Translations under genes and position numbers: made by a program
Shown here: piece by piece, positions 40,093-47,369 of the stretch
How the letters are laid out: each line of letters starts with the position of its first letter
Numbering within the stretch: position 1 is the first letter of the stretch
IMG/VR virus record: IMGVR_UViG_3300047276_000715
Coordinates: 1-62,480 of that record
DNA from: a virus
Direction: 5' to 3' (one strand)
DNA: 62,480 nucleotides
The notes under the pieces: generated by a model
What the model saw: only the letters and a program-made list of their open reading frames with translations
Databases searched by the model: none
Told to the model about the DNA's origin: nothing

Positions 40093-40539
40093 TCAAAGTG
40101 TCATAATGTAATCAATGACACCTTGCGGGAGTTCTTCTCTTAACCATCTTGTTCCGTATTTGTAACCATTGTCTATGTATGCGTCTTTCTCTGCAAGAAA
40201 ATTGCAACCGTCTTCGTACGAATTCAATTCAATACCCGAATCTTTTGCTTTTCGCAGAATTTGTTCCTGCTTAACTGTCCCAGCTCGCATGTCATTCAAA
40301 TGCCATCGCTTCCATACTTTGTAAAGAGTTACTGGGATGAAGTTTTTGACTTCATCTGCAATCTGCCCGAAACCCAAAAGGTTCTTTTCAGATTGAAGTA
40401 GCTTCTCGCCTTTAAAATAAATACCGCGAATAGACAAAACCTTGAATCCATTTTTGTCCTTCATTTCAACAATGATCTCGCAAGAAATCTTTTTGGAAAT
40501 CTCGGAGCTTTTGTTGGAAAAGAAAAGTGTTTTTTGCAT
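40093..40539 (-). CDS. Conserved hypothetical protein, 148 aa
   Basis: From ATG 40539 (ATG 40566 is less likely). The centre, LYKVWKRWHLNDMRAGTVKQ, is a pattern I know from many phage and plasmid proteins of unknown role; the end YKYGTRWLREELPQGVIDYI belongs to the same family. N-terminal part is beta-rich. It is the last gene of the small-gene block and is followed by a terminator. Confidence 0.7.
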   Translation of the reverse strand: MQKTLFFSNKSSEISKKISCEIIVEMKDKNGFKVLSIRGIYFKGEKLLQSEKNLLGFGQIADEVKNFIPVTLYKVWKRWHLNDMRAGTVKQEQILRKAKDSGIELNSYEDGCNFLAEKDAYIDNGYKYGTRWLREELPQGVIDYIMTL

Positions 40540-40588
40540 GATGTCCTGAGTGATTAAAATGAACATTTCTAGCGCAATTTACCTTCTA

Positions 40589-40888
40589 TCATTCGTCAAC
40601 GTTAATAAAAAAGTAAGCACCCTCCCAAATGACTGCAGTATCTTTAGGATTCCAGTCAGTAATAATTGAAGCATGATAATCTCCGCAAATCTTATTGCAA
40701 GAATCAAACGGCTGGTCTAATGAACAACCTTCTCCGTATTCGCGTTGAATCCATTTAGCAATTAGCGCTTCAAGATCAAGCGGTTCGTCATCATCAATTT
40801 CCATCACAGATTCAGTACCTTCTTTGTCATTGGTGACAAAAAGATACTGAGCATAAGGACCAATAGCGTGCTCTGAATCAAAAGTCAT
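40589..40888 (-). CDS. Acidic hypothetical protein, 99 aa
   Basis: Very acidic (MEIDDDEPLDLEALIAKWIQ) with a C-terminal WEGAYFFINVDE. Cys residues at CSLDQPFDSCNKIC could bind metal but are not in a known finger. Acidic small phage proteins can be DNA mimics; here that is speculation. Belongs to the run of minus-strand small genes. Confidence 0.58.
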   Translation of the reverse strand: MTFDSEHAIGPYAQYLFVTNDKEGTESVMEIDDDEPLDLEALIAKWIQREYGEGCSLDQPFDSCNKICGDYHASIITDWNPKDTAVIWEGAYFFINVDE

Positions 40889-40929
40889 TGTAGTTAATTG
40901 CTGAGAAAATTGATAAACAGATAAGCGAA

Positions 40930-41190
40930 TCAGTTCACATGAACAATTTTGCGAAGCGCAGTGTCAATGTGAGTATCATCACAATACAAATAAAGAATGT
41001 CTACGACAAAATTGTCTGGGAGCTTTTTGAATTTCTTCGCAGCCCACAAACAATCCCATCTAAATCTCTTCGCATGATCTTTCCCTAGATTGTTCTTGAT
41101 GTAATAATCAAGATTTAACTCAGGGATTTCTTTGCGCACTTCCTGAATTGCATCAGAAAGAATTTTGTAATGCTCCTGCGTTATCTTCAT
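40930..41190 (-). CDS. Hypothetical protein, 86 aa
   Basis: Helical: MKITQEHYKILSDAIQEVRK, then FRWDCLWAAKKFKKLPDNFV and YLYCDDTHIDTALRKIVH. This is typical of small phage proteins with a pattern of Trp-Asp-x2-Trp in a central helix that recurs across phages. Start overlaps the upstream stop by 4 bases. Confidence 0.62.
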   Translation of the reverse strand: MKITQEHYKILSDAIQEVRKEIPELNLDYYIKNNLGKDHAKRFRWDCLWAAKKFKKLPDNFVVDILYLYCDDTHIDTALRKIVHVN

Positions 41191-41420
41191 GATTTGTTCC
41201 CCTGTGCGAACTGATAGAACATTTCGATCAGCTTAAATTCCTGATCACTGACAAAGCAGATCCCGATCTTCTTGCAAATAAAATCTGCAAACTCAAATGT
41301 GCTTAAGCCAGCATAAAATGCGTAATGATGTTTTGCAATCTCGTAGACAATTCTCTTGCTCATTTCCTTCTTCGCCTGTTCAAGTTTTTGAGCTTGACGC
41401 TCATCAACGCTGATCGACAT
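41187..41420 (-). CDS. Hypothetical protein, 77 aa
   Basis: All-helical and lysine-rich at the start (DERQAQKLEQAKKEMSKRIV), with an aromatic centre (KHHYAFYAGLSTFEFADFIC). Overlaps the downstream gene as ATGA. No family recognised. Confidence 0.6.
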   Translation of the reverse strand: MSISVDERQAQKLEQAKKEMSKRIVYEIAKHHYAFYAGLSTFEFADFICKKIGICFVSDQEFKLIEMFYQFAQGNKS

Positions 41421-41501
41421 TTGAATCTCCTGTTGTGTGTAAACTGATTTCTTTTGAAATCAGCAGAAAGAGATTTATTGCTAAATCTCTGAGTGCTAAC
41501 A

Positions 41502-41693
41502 TCAAGCGTTGACAATTTTTTCAAACTGTCTGTAAATAGATTCTCTGTTGCCACGCAAACCAAATTCTTTCTTGATAATTGCGTAAGCAGAAAATCTGCT
41601 ACCCTTGAGACCTTTAATCTCAAGCAGCAATGCCTTTAGCAAAGTCTGCTGACGAAACTTTTGAATTTCGTCGCCTGTGATAACTGTAGTCAT
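41502..41693 (-). CDS. Hypothetical protein, 63 aa
   Basis: From ATG 41693. Helical: TGDEIQKFRQQTLLKALLLE, then SAYAIIKKEFGLRGNRESIY. The last part, AYAIIKKEFGLRG, is found in other phage micro-proteins I have seen and may pair like a helix-turn-helix. Function unknown. Confidence 0.58.
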   Translation of the reverse strand: MTTVITGDEIQKFRQQTLLKALLLEIKGLKGSRFSAYAIIKKEFGLRGNRESIYRQFEKIVNA

Positions 41694-41715
41694 AAATTTG
41701 TGTTTGAGTTTTAGG

Positions 41716-41889
41716 TCAGTCGTCAATCTTTGTGATTTCCCAACCGAGTTCGATCAGGAAATCTTCTGCGCCATCTTCCACATCTTCAAGAAACTCAAAG
41801 ATGTAGGAAGTGAATTCCATTGCCCCGTGGACAAAGAATAGTATTCCGATGATGCAGTAAGAAAAGAACCGCCGAAAGAAATCTGACAT
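41716..41889 (-). CDS. Single-pass membrane protein, 57 aa
   Basis: Read on the minus strand from ATG 41889: basic start (MSDFFRRFFSYC), a hydrophobic helix (IIGILFFVHGAMEF) and an acidic tail (EFLEDVEDGAEDFLIELGWE). The charge layout predicts the acidic end outside the cytoplasm-facing positive side. It is the first gene behind the promoter at 41945 and its leader hairpin, so it is probably an early, well-expressed protein. Confidence 0.65.
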   Translation of the reverse strand: MSDFFRRFFSYCIIGILFFVHGAMEFTSYIFEFLEDVEDGAEDFLIELGWEITKIDD

Positions 41890-41913
41890 TTGATTTTTAA
41901 TTTAGCAGGTGAA

Positions 41914-41973
41914 ATGCAAGAGATTTTCTCCCCCGCATGACTTCATTATAGCACCTTTCGCACTACTTGTCAA
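41914..41973 (-). promoter_or_regulatory. Consensus promoter with 5' leader hairpin (P1)
   Basis: Minus strand TTGACA (41968-41973), 17 bases, TATAAT (41945-41950). The transcript begins with a hairpin at 41914-41938: a 10-bp stem (ATGC..GCAT, some G-U pairs) and loop GAAAA. The -35 is preceded by ATAAATGC, shared by the other early promoters. Confidence 0.85.
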
Positions 41974-42008
41974 GCATTTATCTGACAAGTTTTTTAACGT
42001 ATCTTTCC

Positions 42009-42500
42009 TCAGTGCAAATCTATGTAAGCCGGAAGTTTTTCAAGCCAAAACTTACCGCGACTGTCTCTGTAAAAAACTCTAGGGGCGTGGTGAAGACTGC
42101 CTAAACACAAAACAGCCTTGCAGGTAACTTTTGCGCTATTTATCTTTTCAAATAAACAAAAGCAAGTAACAGAAAATAATCTCTTCAGCCCTTTGTAGTA
42201 TTCGTCCCCATACTCAGAAATGTTGAAAAGTTGAAAACTTTCCTCGTCCGCAAACATCGCTCTATTTTGCTTTACGCAATCACGAATCAACCGATCACTT
42301 AAGTCTACTGTCTTGATAAAGTTGTATTCATTTTTGCAATCATAATTTTGCAGTGAAATTACTGGGAGGTGAAGACTGTCGGCGGGTGCAAGAAAAGCAG
42401 TTCGCTGAGTTTTGTATAACTGCAAATACTCTTTTGCTGCGCCTAATCTTTTCTTGACTTCCTTAAGTGTGAAATACTCTGTTGAAAGTGGTTCTGGCAT
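42009..42500 (-). CDS. Hypothetical protein, 163 aa
   Basis: From ATG 42500. N-terminal helix (FTLKEVKKRLGAAKEYLQLY), a beta-rich middle and a C-terminal SLHHAPRVFYRDSRGKFWLE. Unknown. The stop is about 36 bases before the P1 promoter. The gene lies behind a GC-rich island that contains a terminator. Confidence 0.58.
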   Translation of the reverse strand: MPEPLSTEYFTLKEVKKRLGAAKEYLQLYKTQRTAFLAPADSLHLPVISLQNYDCKNEYNFIKTVDLSDRLIRDCVKQNRAMFADEESFQLFNISEYGDEYYKGLKRLFSVTCFCLFEKINSAKVTCKAVLCLGSLHHAPRVFYRDSRGKFWLEKLPAYIDLH

Positions 42501-42518
42501 AAATAACAAGTCTCGTGA

Positions 42519-42680
42519 ATGAATCTACCCGGCCTGAAAGCGAATCTGGCCCTGCTCGAAAATGCCCCTGGAGGCCGCTCAAATCTCCTGGCCGCATGAA
42601 TCTGCCCGAGGCACGAAAAAAGCCCCTTCCAGAAGCTGCTGGAGGGGGCTCAGAACGTTCCACCGTCACGAATCTACCCG
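42519..42680. repeat. GC-rich island with GAATCT motif
   Basis: About 160 bases of GC-rich DNA between AT-rich genes. The words GAATCTACCCGGC, GAATCTGGCCC, GAATCTGCCCGAGG and GAATCTACCCGGCG recur, mostly preceded by ATGA or CACGA. A matching island lies at 48770-48905. Includes the terminator at 42615-42650. No gene is convincing. Confidence 0.6.
42615..42650 (-). terminator. Strong terminator in GC-rich island
   Basis: Minus strand AGCCCCCTCCAG, loop CAGCTT, CTGGAAGGGGCT, then TTTTTT. 12-bp stem with one G-U pair. It ends the transcript of the secreted-protein gene. Confidence 0.88.
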
Positions 42681-42692
42681 GCGAATCAAAAA

Positions 42693-42962
42693 TCAGCGCG
42701 TGTGTTGCGGGCAGAGCTTCTTAGTTTCAAGAACTGCGTTCAACGTATCTACGTCAACTTGTTTTTCGTTCCAAGTAACTTGCCTACTTCTGCCAGGAAC
42801 AAATGAATAATCAACTGCTCCTGCAACTGCATCATCAATGCTCAAACCAAAAGCTCGCAGCTCGCAAAACTTTACTGCGTAAAGTCGCGGGAGGATTTCT
42901 GCAGAAACAGGTTGCTGAAAAATGGCGATGCTAAAAACAAAGACGGAGAGAATGAATTTCAT
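42693..42962 (-). CDS. Secreted protein with signal peptide, 89 aa
   Basis: From ATG 42962: MKFILSVFVFSIAIFQQPVS with a cut probably after VSA, then a mature part of about 68 residues containing FCELRAFGLSIDDAV and two Cys that could pair in the periplasm. The upstream in-frame start (43022) would spoil the signal. A periplasmic phage protein could act in superinfection exclusion or envelope changes; that is inference. It overlaps no other gene on the minus strand. Confidence 0.68.
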   Translation of the reverse strand: MKFILSVFVFSIAIFQQPVSAEILPRLYAVKFCELRAFGLSIDDAVAGAVDYSFVPGRSRQVTWNEKQVDVDTLNAVLETKKLCPQHTR

Positions 42963-43002
42963 GAGTGAAAGAAAGTGATGTGAAATTGAAGCAATGACGA
43001 AT

Positions 43003-43185
43003 TTATTTGCCAGATACCTCAATGTCGTGTTGCAATGTTTCTACAATGTCCATGCAGGCATCTAGCATAGTAGAAAGACTTTTGTGATAGTCTTTATCAT
43101 TTATAATAAGCTGTTCGGCTTGATGTAAATGGAACCAAACATCACAAGATTTCTTGTAACGATTCTCTGAATTAGCAGTTGTCAT
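43003..43185 (-). CDS. Hypothetical protein, 60 aa
   Basis: Helical, with FHLHQAEQLIINDKDYHKSL and MLDACMDIVETLQHDIEVSG. ATGA overlap with the gene upstream supports translation. Unknown function. Confidence 0.55.
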   Translation of the reverse strand: MTTANSENRYKKSCDVWFHLHQAEQLIINDKDYHKSLSTMLDACMDIVETLQHDIEVSGK

Positions 43186-43382
43186 TCAATGATTTCGCGA
43201 ATTTGCAGGATGCTGTACCGAGGGAAGCTCCTGGTAAATGACTCAAGGGCTTCGTTTTTTGTTCTTGCATGAACAATCCTGTATCCAACAAATTTCTTTT
43301 CCTCAAAAAGAATCCGAAACTGTCTGAGAATTGCGGGGTGCATTGTCAGTGAATTTGCCCTCTGAATCATACCATGTTTCAT
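43182..43382 (-). CDS. Hypothetical protein, 66 aa
   Basis: Beta-alpha-beta look: ILRQFRILFEEKKFVGYRIV followed by HARTKNEALESFTRSFPRYS. The pattern VxAxTxxEALxxF resembles small phage proteins that repeat in this kind of block. Both ends overlap neighbours by 4 bases. Confidence 0.58.
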   Translation of the reverse strand: MKHGMIQRANSLTMHPAILRQFRILFEEKKFVGYRIVHARTKNEALESFTRSFPRYSILQIREIIE

Positions 43383-43570
43383 TTATCAGTGTGCCGTAAA
43401 GAATAAACTTCTTCTGTTACGTTGAACTCATAATCACCAGTCTCATTGCTATTGAATCCAGACAAGTATTCATCTTGGATGTGTTTTTTTACTTCGTCAA
43501 GCGCAACCTCAAGATCCCAAAAAGTTTTACCAGTGATAGTGATGCGAAGGTGTTTCCGTGTAGAAGACAT
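43379..43570 (-). CDS. Hypothetical protein, 63 aa
   Basis: HLRITITGKTFWDLEVALDE then a polar helix and a beta end (GDYEFNVTEEVY). The strand-helix-strand form is close to that of the gene downstream; the two could be distant copies. Unknown function. Confidence 0.58.
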   Translation of the reverse strand: MSSTRKHLRITITGKTFWDLEVALDEVKKHIQDEYLSGFNSNETGDYEFNVTEEVYSLRHTDK

Positions 43571-43576
43571 GATTTT

Positions 43577-43759
43577 TCAGAATTTTTCGATGTGATAGAT
43601 AACCGGGATTGTGCTAAGGTCCATGTTTTTTTGAACAGCCCTAGCGTTAAGCTGATTCACTGTGTAAAGCACATCAGTGAAATCATCTGATCCTCCGTAA
43701 AGAAAACGGCGTGGATCCTGACCGTCGGCGTGATAGATTGTTTGAATGATTTTGAACAT
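43577..43759 (-). CDS. Hypothetical protein, 60 aa
   Basis: FKIIQTIYHADGQDPRRFLY then SDDFTDVLYTVNQLNARAVQ and a beta end. Start overlaps the acidic gene upstream as TGATG. Strand-helix-strand form like its neighbours. Confidence 0.58.
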   Translation of the reverse strand: MFKIIQTIYHADGQDPRRFLYGGSDDFTDVLYTVNQLNARAVQKNMDLSTIPVIYHIEKF

Positions 43760-43893
43760 CAGTCTTCCTCCTGATCGTAAAAATAGTCTGAATCTGTAAA
43801 AAGTGAATCATTGCATGTATCCGCCATGCAATCAGAGTCGAGCCAAGGGAAAATTGCAGACTCCTGCGCAAGTTGTTCGTAGTCAATTGACAT
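43759..43893 (-). CDS. Acidic micro-protein, 44 aa
   Basis: Read on the minus strand from ATG 43893: MSIDYEQLAQESAIFPWLDS and a very acidic end (TDSDYFYDQEED). Net charge is strongly negative, with two Cys. It fits between two genes with a one-base TGATG overlap downstream. DNA-mimic proteins are one idea for such acidic peptides, untested. Confidence 0.5.
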   Translation of the reverse strand: MSIDYEQLAQESAIFPWLDSDCMADTCNDSLFTDSDYFYDQEED

Positions 43894-43895
43894 AA

Positions 43896-44288
43896 TCAAT
43901 CATCCACCAGTTTAGAGAAAGGAAGGCAGCAAATAGTTCCATGCTTTTTCATGGAATAAACAATGTACTGGCAGAACTCTTTTGCAAATTCTGCGTTACT
44001 GTACTCTTCGCCAACGAGCCATTTTGATTCTTCTTCGTATTCTTGTTCGCCTTCGTTGTATTTTTTTGTACGGCGAATCCAGAGATAGATTTCCCAGGCG
44101 TCAACATTAACGCCGAAATAATCTTCCCTGTCAGAGGTGTACTGTTTTACCTCAAGGGAAATAAAGGATTTTTCCTGATACTCTGCATCTTCCCAGATGC
44201 AGATTTCGTTTGAGTTAAATGAACCTCCGTGAAATCCGCGGGAATTGTCTTCCCATGTAATTTCCTGTTCGCCAAAAAAGTCAGACAT
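43896..44288 (-). CDS. Acidic hypothetical protein, 130 aa
   Basis: Acidic and aromatic: SNEICIWEDAEYQEKSFISL, DAWEIYLWIRRTKKYNEGEQ, FAKEFCQYIVYSMKKHG. Looks like a compact beta-alpha fold. No family recognised; the 2-base gap to the next gene supports co-translation. Confidence 0.58.
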   Translation of the reverse strand: MSDFFGEQEITWEDNSRGFHGGSFNSNEICIWEDAEYQEKSFISLEVKQYTSDREDYFGVNVDAWEIYLWIRRTKKYNEGEQEYEEESKWLVGEEYSNAEFAKEFCQYIVYSMKKHGTICCLPFSKLVDD

Positions 44289-44318
44289 CTTGAATTTGCG
44301 GTGGAGTAAATAAACAGA

Positions 44319-44477
44319 TCAGAAGACTCGTGCTTCACCTTCGTCATAAACTTCTGTAATTTCTGTTTGCAGCTCTTTTCCGTTTAACGAAAAAGAGTAG
44401 TCAGCGTTTTGAATTGCTTCATGAGCATCAAGATTTTCGTCAATTTGAATCTTAACAAGGACGGAAATGGTTTTCAT
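44319..44477 (-). CDS. Hypothetical protein, 52 aa
   Basis: Read on the minus strand from ATG 44477: MKTISVLVKIQIDENLDAHE, then SFSLNGKELQTEITEVYDEG. A strand-helix-strand micro-protein like the group at 43.2-43.8 kb. Not covered by a longer open frame. Confidence 0.5.
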   Translation of the reverse strand: MKTISVLVKIQIDENLDAHEAIQNADYSFSLNGKELQTEITEVYDEGEARVF

Positions 44478-44508
44478 TTGTTTTTAGGCGAAGGAAAAAA
44501 GAAAGGAA

Positions 44509-44763
44509 TCAGGTGTGCGAAGATCCGTCGGGTGACACGCACCCGTAAAGTTGGCAATTTGGAAGCTTCCCGAAAAGGTAAACTTCATTGCTTTTTTCGT
44601 TAATTTGCTCAGCCATAAATTTGGCATCTTTCAGCATTTGAGTTGGTTTGAGATCAAGAATCATTGCCCAGGTGAGCAATTTAGCTTTTTGTGCATCCGT
44701 GAGAAGTTGAAAAACTTCTGAATCAACGTTTTCAGAATGAAACAAGGGAGCGCGAAACAGCAT
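44509..44763 (-). CDS. Hypothetical protein, 84 aa
   Basis: Start chosen at ATG 44763 because the promoter P2 puts the transcript start near 44823, so the longer frame to 44862 cannot be fully transcribed. VDSEVFQLLTDAQKAKLLTW then LKDAKFMAEQINEKSNEVYL. The ending CQLYGCVSPDGSSHT is polar. First gene behind P2. Confidence 0.55.
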   Translation of the reverse strand: MLFRAPLFHSENVDSEVFQLLTDAQKAKLLTWAMILDLKPTQMLKDAKFMAEQINEKSNEVYLFGKLPNCQLYGCVSPDGSSHT

Positions 44764-44788
44764 TTTATTTTTAAGAAAAGGAAATAAA

Positions 44789-44858
44789 GCAAGGAAGAAA
44801 AGGAGATTTTCTCTCCCTTGCATACAGTCATTATAGCACCTTTTCAGGTACTTGTCAA
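44789..44858 (-). promoter_or_regulatory. Consensus promoter with 5' leader hairpin (P2)
   Basis: Minus strand TTGACA (44853-44858), 17 bases, TATAAT (44830-44835). Leader hairpin within 44789-44821: outer GCAAGG/CCTTGC and inner GGGAGA, loop GAAAA, TCTCC; loop identical to P1. Confidence 0.85.
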
Positions 44859-45146
44859 GCATTTATCTTTCGGGTTTTTGTATTTACCTTCATCTTTCAG
44901 AATTTGAATTGCTGCTAACTTAGCAATAACAAAGAGCCTGGCCTGCGTAAACAGGAATTTTTTGCGATACTTGTTTTTCAAGTAACACAAAATAGATCCG
45001 GTCGTAGCATCCCACTGCTTAATCGTGATGTCACGAAAGTCATCGTGATCCTGAGATTTCAGAAGGTGCTTGTAGATTGAAAGATTGCGCACAATCCTGA
45101 TGACTTCATCATCTACGAAAATAGAAAGATCGGTATTGTCGCTCAT
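44844..45146 (-). CDS. Hypothetical protein, 100 aa
   Basis: From ATG 45146, overlapping the stop upstream as ATGA. Helical: IVRNLSIYKHLLKSQDHDDF, LCYLKNKYRKKFLFTQARLF. Stop lies inside the -35 area of P2, so the promoter is partly within the coding end. Unknown function. Confidence 0.58.
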   Translation of the reverse strand: MSDNTDLSIFVDDEVIRIVRNLSIYKHLLKSQDHDDFRDITIKQWDATTGSILCYLKNKYRKKFLFTQARLFVIAKLAAIQILKDEGKYKNPKDKCLTST

Positions 45147-45322
45147 TTGTCGCATCGGAAATAATGGGGAAGGTAAGGGTATTTTACCTCAATAAACTTG
45201 CCGCCTGTGGTGCATTGCTTAAATGCTTCGTTAGAAGTGTAAACAGCGACTTGATCTATCAAGGTGTAACCAAATGAAATTCCTGCAAGACAGGAAACAA
45301 AGCCAGCGAGAAACTGTTTCAT
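45143..45322 (-). CDS. Small exported or membrane protein, 59 aa
   Basis: From ATG 45322: MKQFLAGFVSCLAGISFGYT is a hydrophobic start (signal or anchor), followed by a 35-residue outer part with two Cys (QCTTGG, FRCDK). ATGA overlaps on both sides. Possibly periplasmic. Confidence 0.55.
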   Translation of the reverse strand: MKQFLAGFVSCLAGISFGYTLIDQVAVYTSNEAFKQCTTGGKFIEVKYPYLPHYFRCDK

Positions 45323-45651
45323 TTTTGTTTTTTGGAAAAGCAATTTTGAATGAAAGCAAGAACATTTGCCTTCCACCTGCAAAGCCAAACGTTACAGTAA
45401 AAACTTCTCTCTCGCTTGCTAAAGACAAGGCGAAAAGAGATTTCTGGTAGCCAAAATGCCTCAGCAAAATTAATTGCAAGACGATAGCGAAGCAATCCGA
45501 CAAGAATCCTTGGCGAAATGCACCAGCACTGCGTTGAATCAACGCTAATTATAAAAGCGTTGTAATAAGACTTAGAAGTAGAAAGCCTCCTTATTGGAAA
45601 GTTTTTTGTCCAAATCAAATCAATGCCGTAACGGCTTGAATAGTTCAGCAT
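45319..45651 (-). CDS. Hypothetical protein, 110 aa
   Basis: From ATG 45651, which overlaps the gene upstream by 7 bases; the longer frame to 45756 overlaps it fully and was not used. Basic, with SKSYYNAFIISVDSTQCWCI and SFYCNVWLCRWKANVLAFIQ: four Cys and many aromatics. Unknown. Confidence 0.52.
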   Translation of the reverse strand: MLNYSSRYGIDLIWTKNFPIRRLSTSKSYYNAFIISVDSTQCWCISPRILVGLLRYRLAINFAEAFWLPEISFRLVFSKRERSFYCNVWLCRWKANVLAFIQNCFSKKQK

Positions 45652-45830
45652 GGTGGAGATTTGCGAGAGGTTTTTTCTGCTGCCGCCAACAAAGCGCTTT
45701 TCTGTGTAAAGTAAACGCTGCGATAGCGACCGCATGGTGAAACTAAAATCCAGCAACTTTTATCAGAAGGGCGAAGGATTTTGTATCCACCAGGCGCGGA
45801 GTGAATCCGCTGGAATACAATAACTTGCAT
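45645..45830 (-). CDS. Hypothetical protein, 61 aa
   Basis: MQVIVFQRIHSAPGGYKILR then SCWILVSPCGRYRSVYFTQK: beta-rich with a C-terminal Ala/Lys helix. Shares one base with the stop region of the gene upstream (ATG at 45830). Unknown. Confidence 0.52.
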   Translation of the reverse strand: MQVIVFQRIHSAPGGYKILRPSDKSCWILVSPCGRYRSVYFTQKSALLAAAEKTSRKSPPC

Positions 45831-46294
45831 TAGCGAATGAACTCACGAATTTGGCTTTTGAGATCAGAAACTTGCTTTTCTAGTTCATCAATTTGCTTGC
45901 GAACTGAAGTAACTTCTTCCTCCGTGTAGTCAGTGCGGAAAATGTTGCTATCGTATTTTTTTGTCAGAACTCCGGTATTTGCATCAAAGTCACAAATAAA
46001 GAAGTATTGCTTAACGTACTCAACAGAAGAGCCGTCAACCCTGTAAGTTGTATCAATCTCGCAGCTAACTGACGAGAAGTTAAACGTAAAAACTAGACGA
46101 AATTTATCTTTTGCGAGCTTATCCTGAAACTCCTGAATTTCTTTTTTCAGGGCTGTAGTAAACCCACTGTACGGGGTAAACTTGACAATTTTTTTGCCCA
46201 TGTATTTCTCAAGCATTTGGCTGAGATAGGGCTGGGCAAAAGCGCACATTGCATTAACTTTGTTGCGCGTTTCAACTTTAAGTGCGAGAGTCAT
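45830..46294 (-). CDS. Hypothetical protein with coiled-coil end, 154 aa
   Basis: Start at ATG 46294 because the P3 promoter begins transcripts near 46351. KVNAMCAFAQPYLSQMLEKY, a beta-rich middle (FRLVFTFNFSSVSCEIDTTY) and a coiled coil (RKQIDELEKQVSDLKSQIRE). Looks like a dimer-forming protein. Unknown function. Confidence 0.58.
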   Translation of the reverse strand: MTLALKVETRNKVNAMCAFAQPYLSQMLEKYMGKKIVKFTPYSGFTTALKKEIQEFQDKLAKDKFRLVFTFNFSSVSCEIDTTYRVDGSSVEYVKQYFFICDFDANTGVLTKKYDSNIFRTDYTEEEVTSVRKQIDELEKQVSDLKSQIREFIR

Positions 46295-46314
46295 GAATTT
46301 TCTGGAGAAAGAAA

Positions 46315-46386
46315 ATACAGGCGAAAGGAAAGAGTGCTCTCTCGCCTGTATGATGTTACTGTAGCACGCAATCGCTTGCGTGTCAA
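46315..46386 (-). promoter_or_regulatory. Promoter with long leader hairpin (P3)
   Basis: Minus strand TTGACA (46381-46386), 17 bases, TACAGT (46358-46363). Leader hairpin 46315-46351 with a 10-bp perfect stem (ATACAGGCGA with TCGCCTGTAT). Confidence 0.8.
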
Positions 46387-46390
46387 GCAT

Positions 46391-46894
46391 TTAACTGTTC
46401 AGTTTCTGAAAGTATCCATCCCACCAAGTTTTTGATTCCGCGATCTGCTCCAGCATTTTATTGCAGAAAGTTTTTGCTTTCTCTTCTTCGTAGGCGTACG
46501 GGTCGTGATCAAATTCATTGACGCCATAGTAACCAACTAAGGAAAGATAGGCGCCTGCGCGAAGAACTACATCATTGCTGACAAGTTCATTTACAAGATC
46601 ATCAAGTTCCTGGCCAACAAAACTTGCAACTCCTTCTAGTGAATCACTAAACCATTCTTCATGCAGAACATGAAAGCGATTTGTTCCCACGCCAATTGTT
46701 TCGCCATCTGAATTTGTAATTCGATGACATCTTTCAAGCGTAACTTCTCTACGCTGTTTGAAATCAGGGTCATACATAAGCATGATCGGATCATAAATTC
46801 CCCTGCGATCAATGCAAACAAATGCGCCGCCGTGCTCAAACGGATCTGCATCACCAAGATTTGCGATGCAGAAATAACTTGGTTGTTGTGTCAT
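46391..46894 (-). CDS. Hypothetical protein, 167 aa
   Basis: NLGDADPFEHGGAFVCIDRR, then VTLERCHRITNSDGETIGVG and a C-terminal helix pair (YEEEKAKTFCNKMLEQIAES). A pattern of small mixed fold proteins from phage early regions. Overlaps the gene upstream by 4 bases. Unknown. Confidence 0.6.
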   Translation of the reverse strand: MTQQPSYFCIANLGDADPFEHGGAFVCIDRRGIYDPIMLMYDPDFKQRREVTLERCHRITNSDGETIGVGTNRFHVLHEEWFSDSLEGVASFVGQELDDLVNELVSNDVVLRAGAYLSLVGYYGVNEFDHDPYAYEEEKAKTFCNKMLEQIAESKTWWDGYFQKLNS

Positions 46895-47100
46895 GAATCT
46901 TGAAAACGAGGGTGATCGGGATGAACGAGTGAAAGATAATCTGTAGACTGCGCAAGCTTTAATGCTTTATCTGTTGTTTGCCAAACCTCAACAAAGCGAT
47001 TATGCTCACATGTATCCTTAAGCGTATAAATACGCTCAGGGTCAAGCATCATTCTTTTTTTATTACAAAGGGCAATGTTGATCCAGTCAAGAGCTTTCAT
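46891..47100 (-). CDS. Hypothetical protein, 69 aa
   Basis: ALDWINIALCNKKRMMLDPE, then RFVEVWQTTDKALKLAQSTD. Central VEVWQTxDKALKLA fits the small strand-helix families of this block. Overlaps the next gene by one base at its start. Confidence 0.57.
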   Translation of the reverse strand: MKALDWINIALCNKKRMMLDPERIYTLKDTCEHNRFVEVWQTTDKALKLAQSTDYLSLVHPDHPRFQDS

Positions 47101-47366
47101 CAGACTGTTTTCCTTGGGTAATTAAAGGATGTGCCGGTAGAAAGAAACGTGATCTCCAAATCTTCTTTTGGTAGGCAAAGAATGGATTGATCTAGAACGG
47201 TTTTGGCAAAATCTTCAGAAACAAGTTCCGAAAAAATTAGCTTGCCATCCTGTTCTCTTCTTTCTGCAAGAAACTGCTCATAGAGTTTGCGACTGAAAAC
47301 CACAATCGCTGTTTTGCTTTTGCTCCGATCAAAGATTTTGAATTCAGAAACTTGCTGAATTTTCAT
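47100..47366 (-). CDS. Hypothetical protein, 88 aa
   Basis: SKTAIVVFSRKLYEQFLAER, then KLIFSELVSEDFAKTVLDQS and a beta end. Alpha/beta composition; no motif. Between two small genes with 0-3 base spacing. Confidence 0.57.
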   Translation of the reverse strand: MKIQQVSEFKIFDRSKSKTAIVVFSRKLYEQFLAERREQDGKLIFSELVSEDFAKTVLDQSILCLPKEDLEITFLSTGTSFNYPRKTV

Positions 47367-47369
47367 AAA

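Noticed and set aside
44403-44603. Plus-strand 64-codon frame near 44.4 kb
   Set aside because: Shadow of the minus-strand 52- and 84-residue genes; no promoter or ribosome site on that strand.
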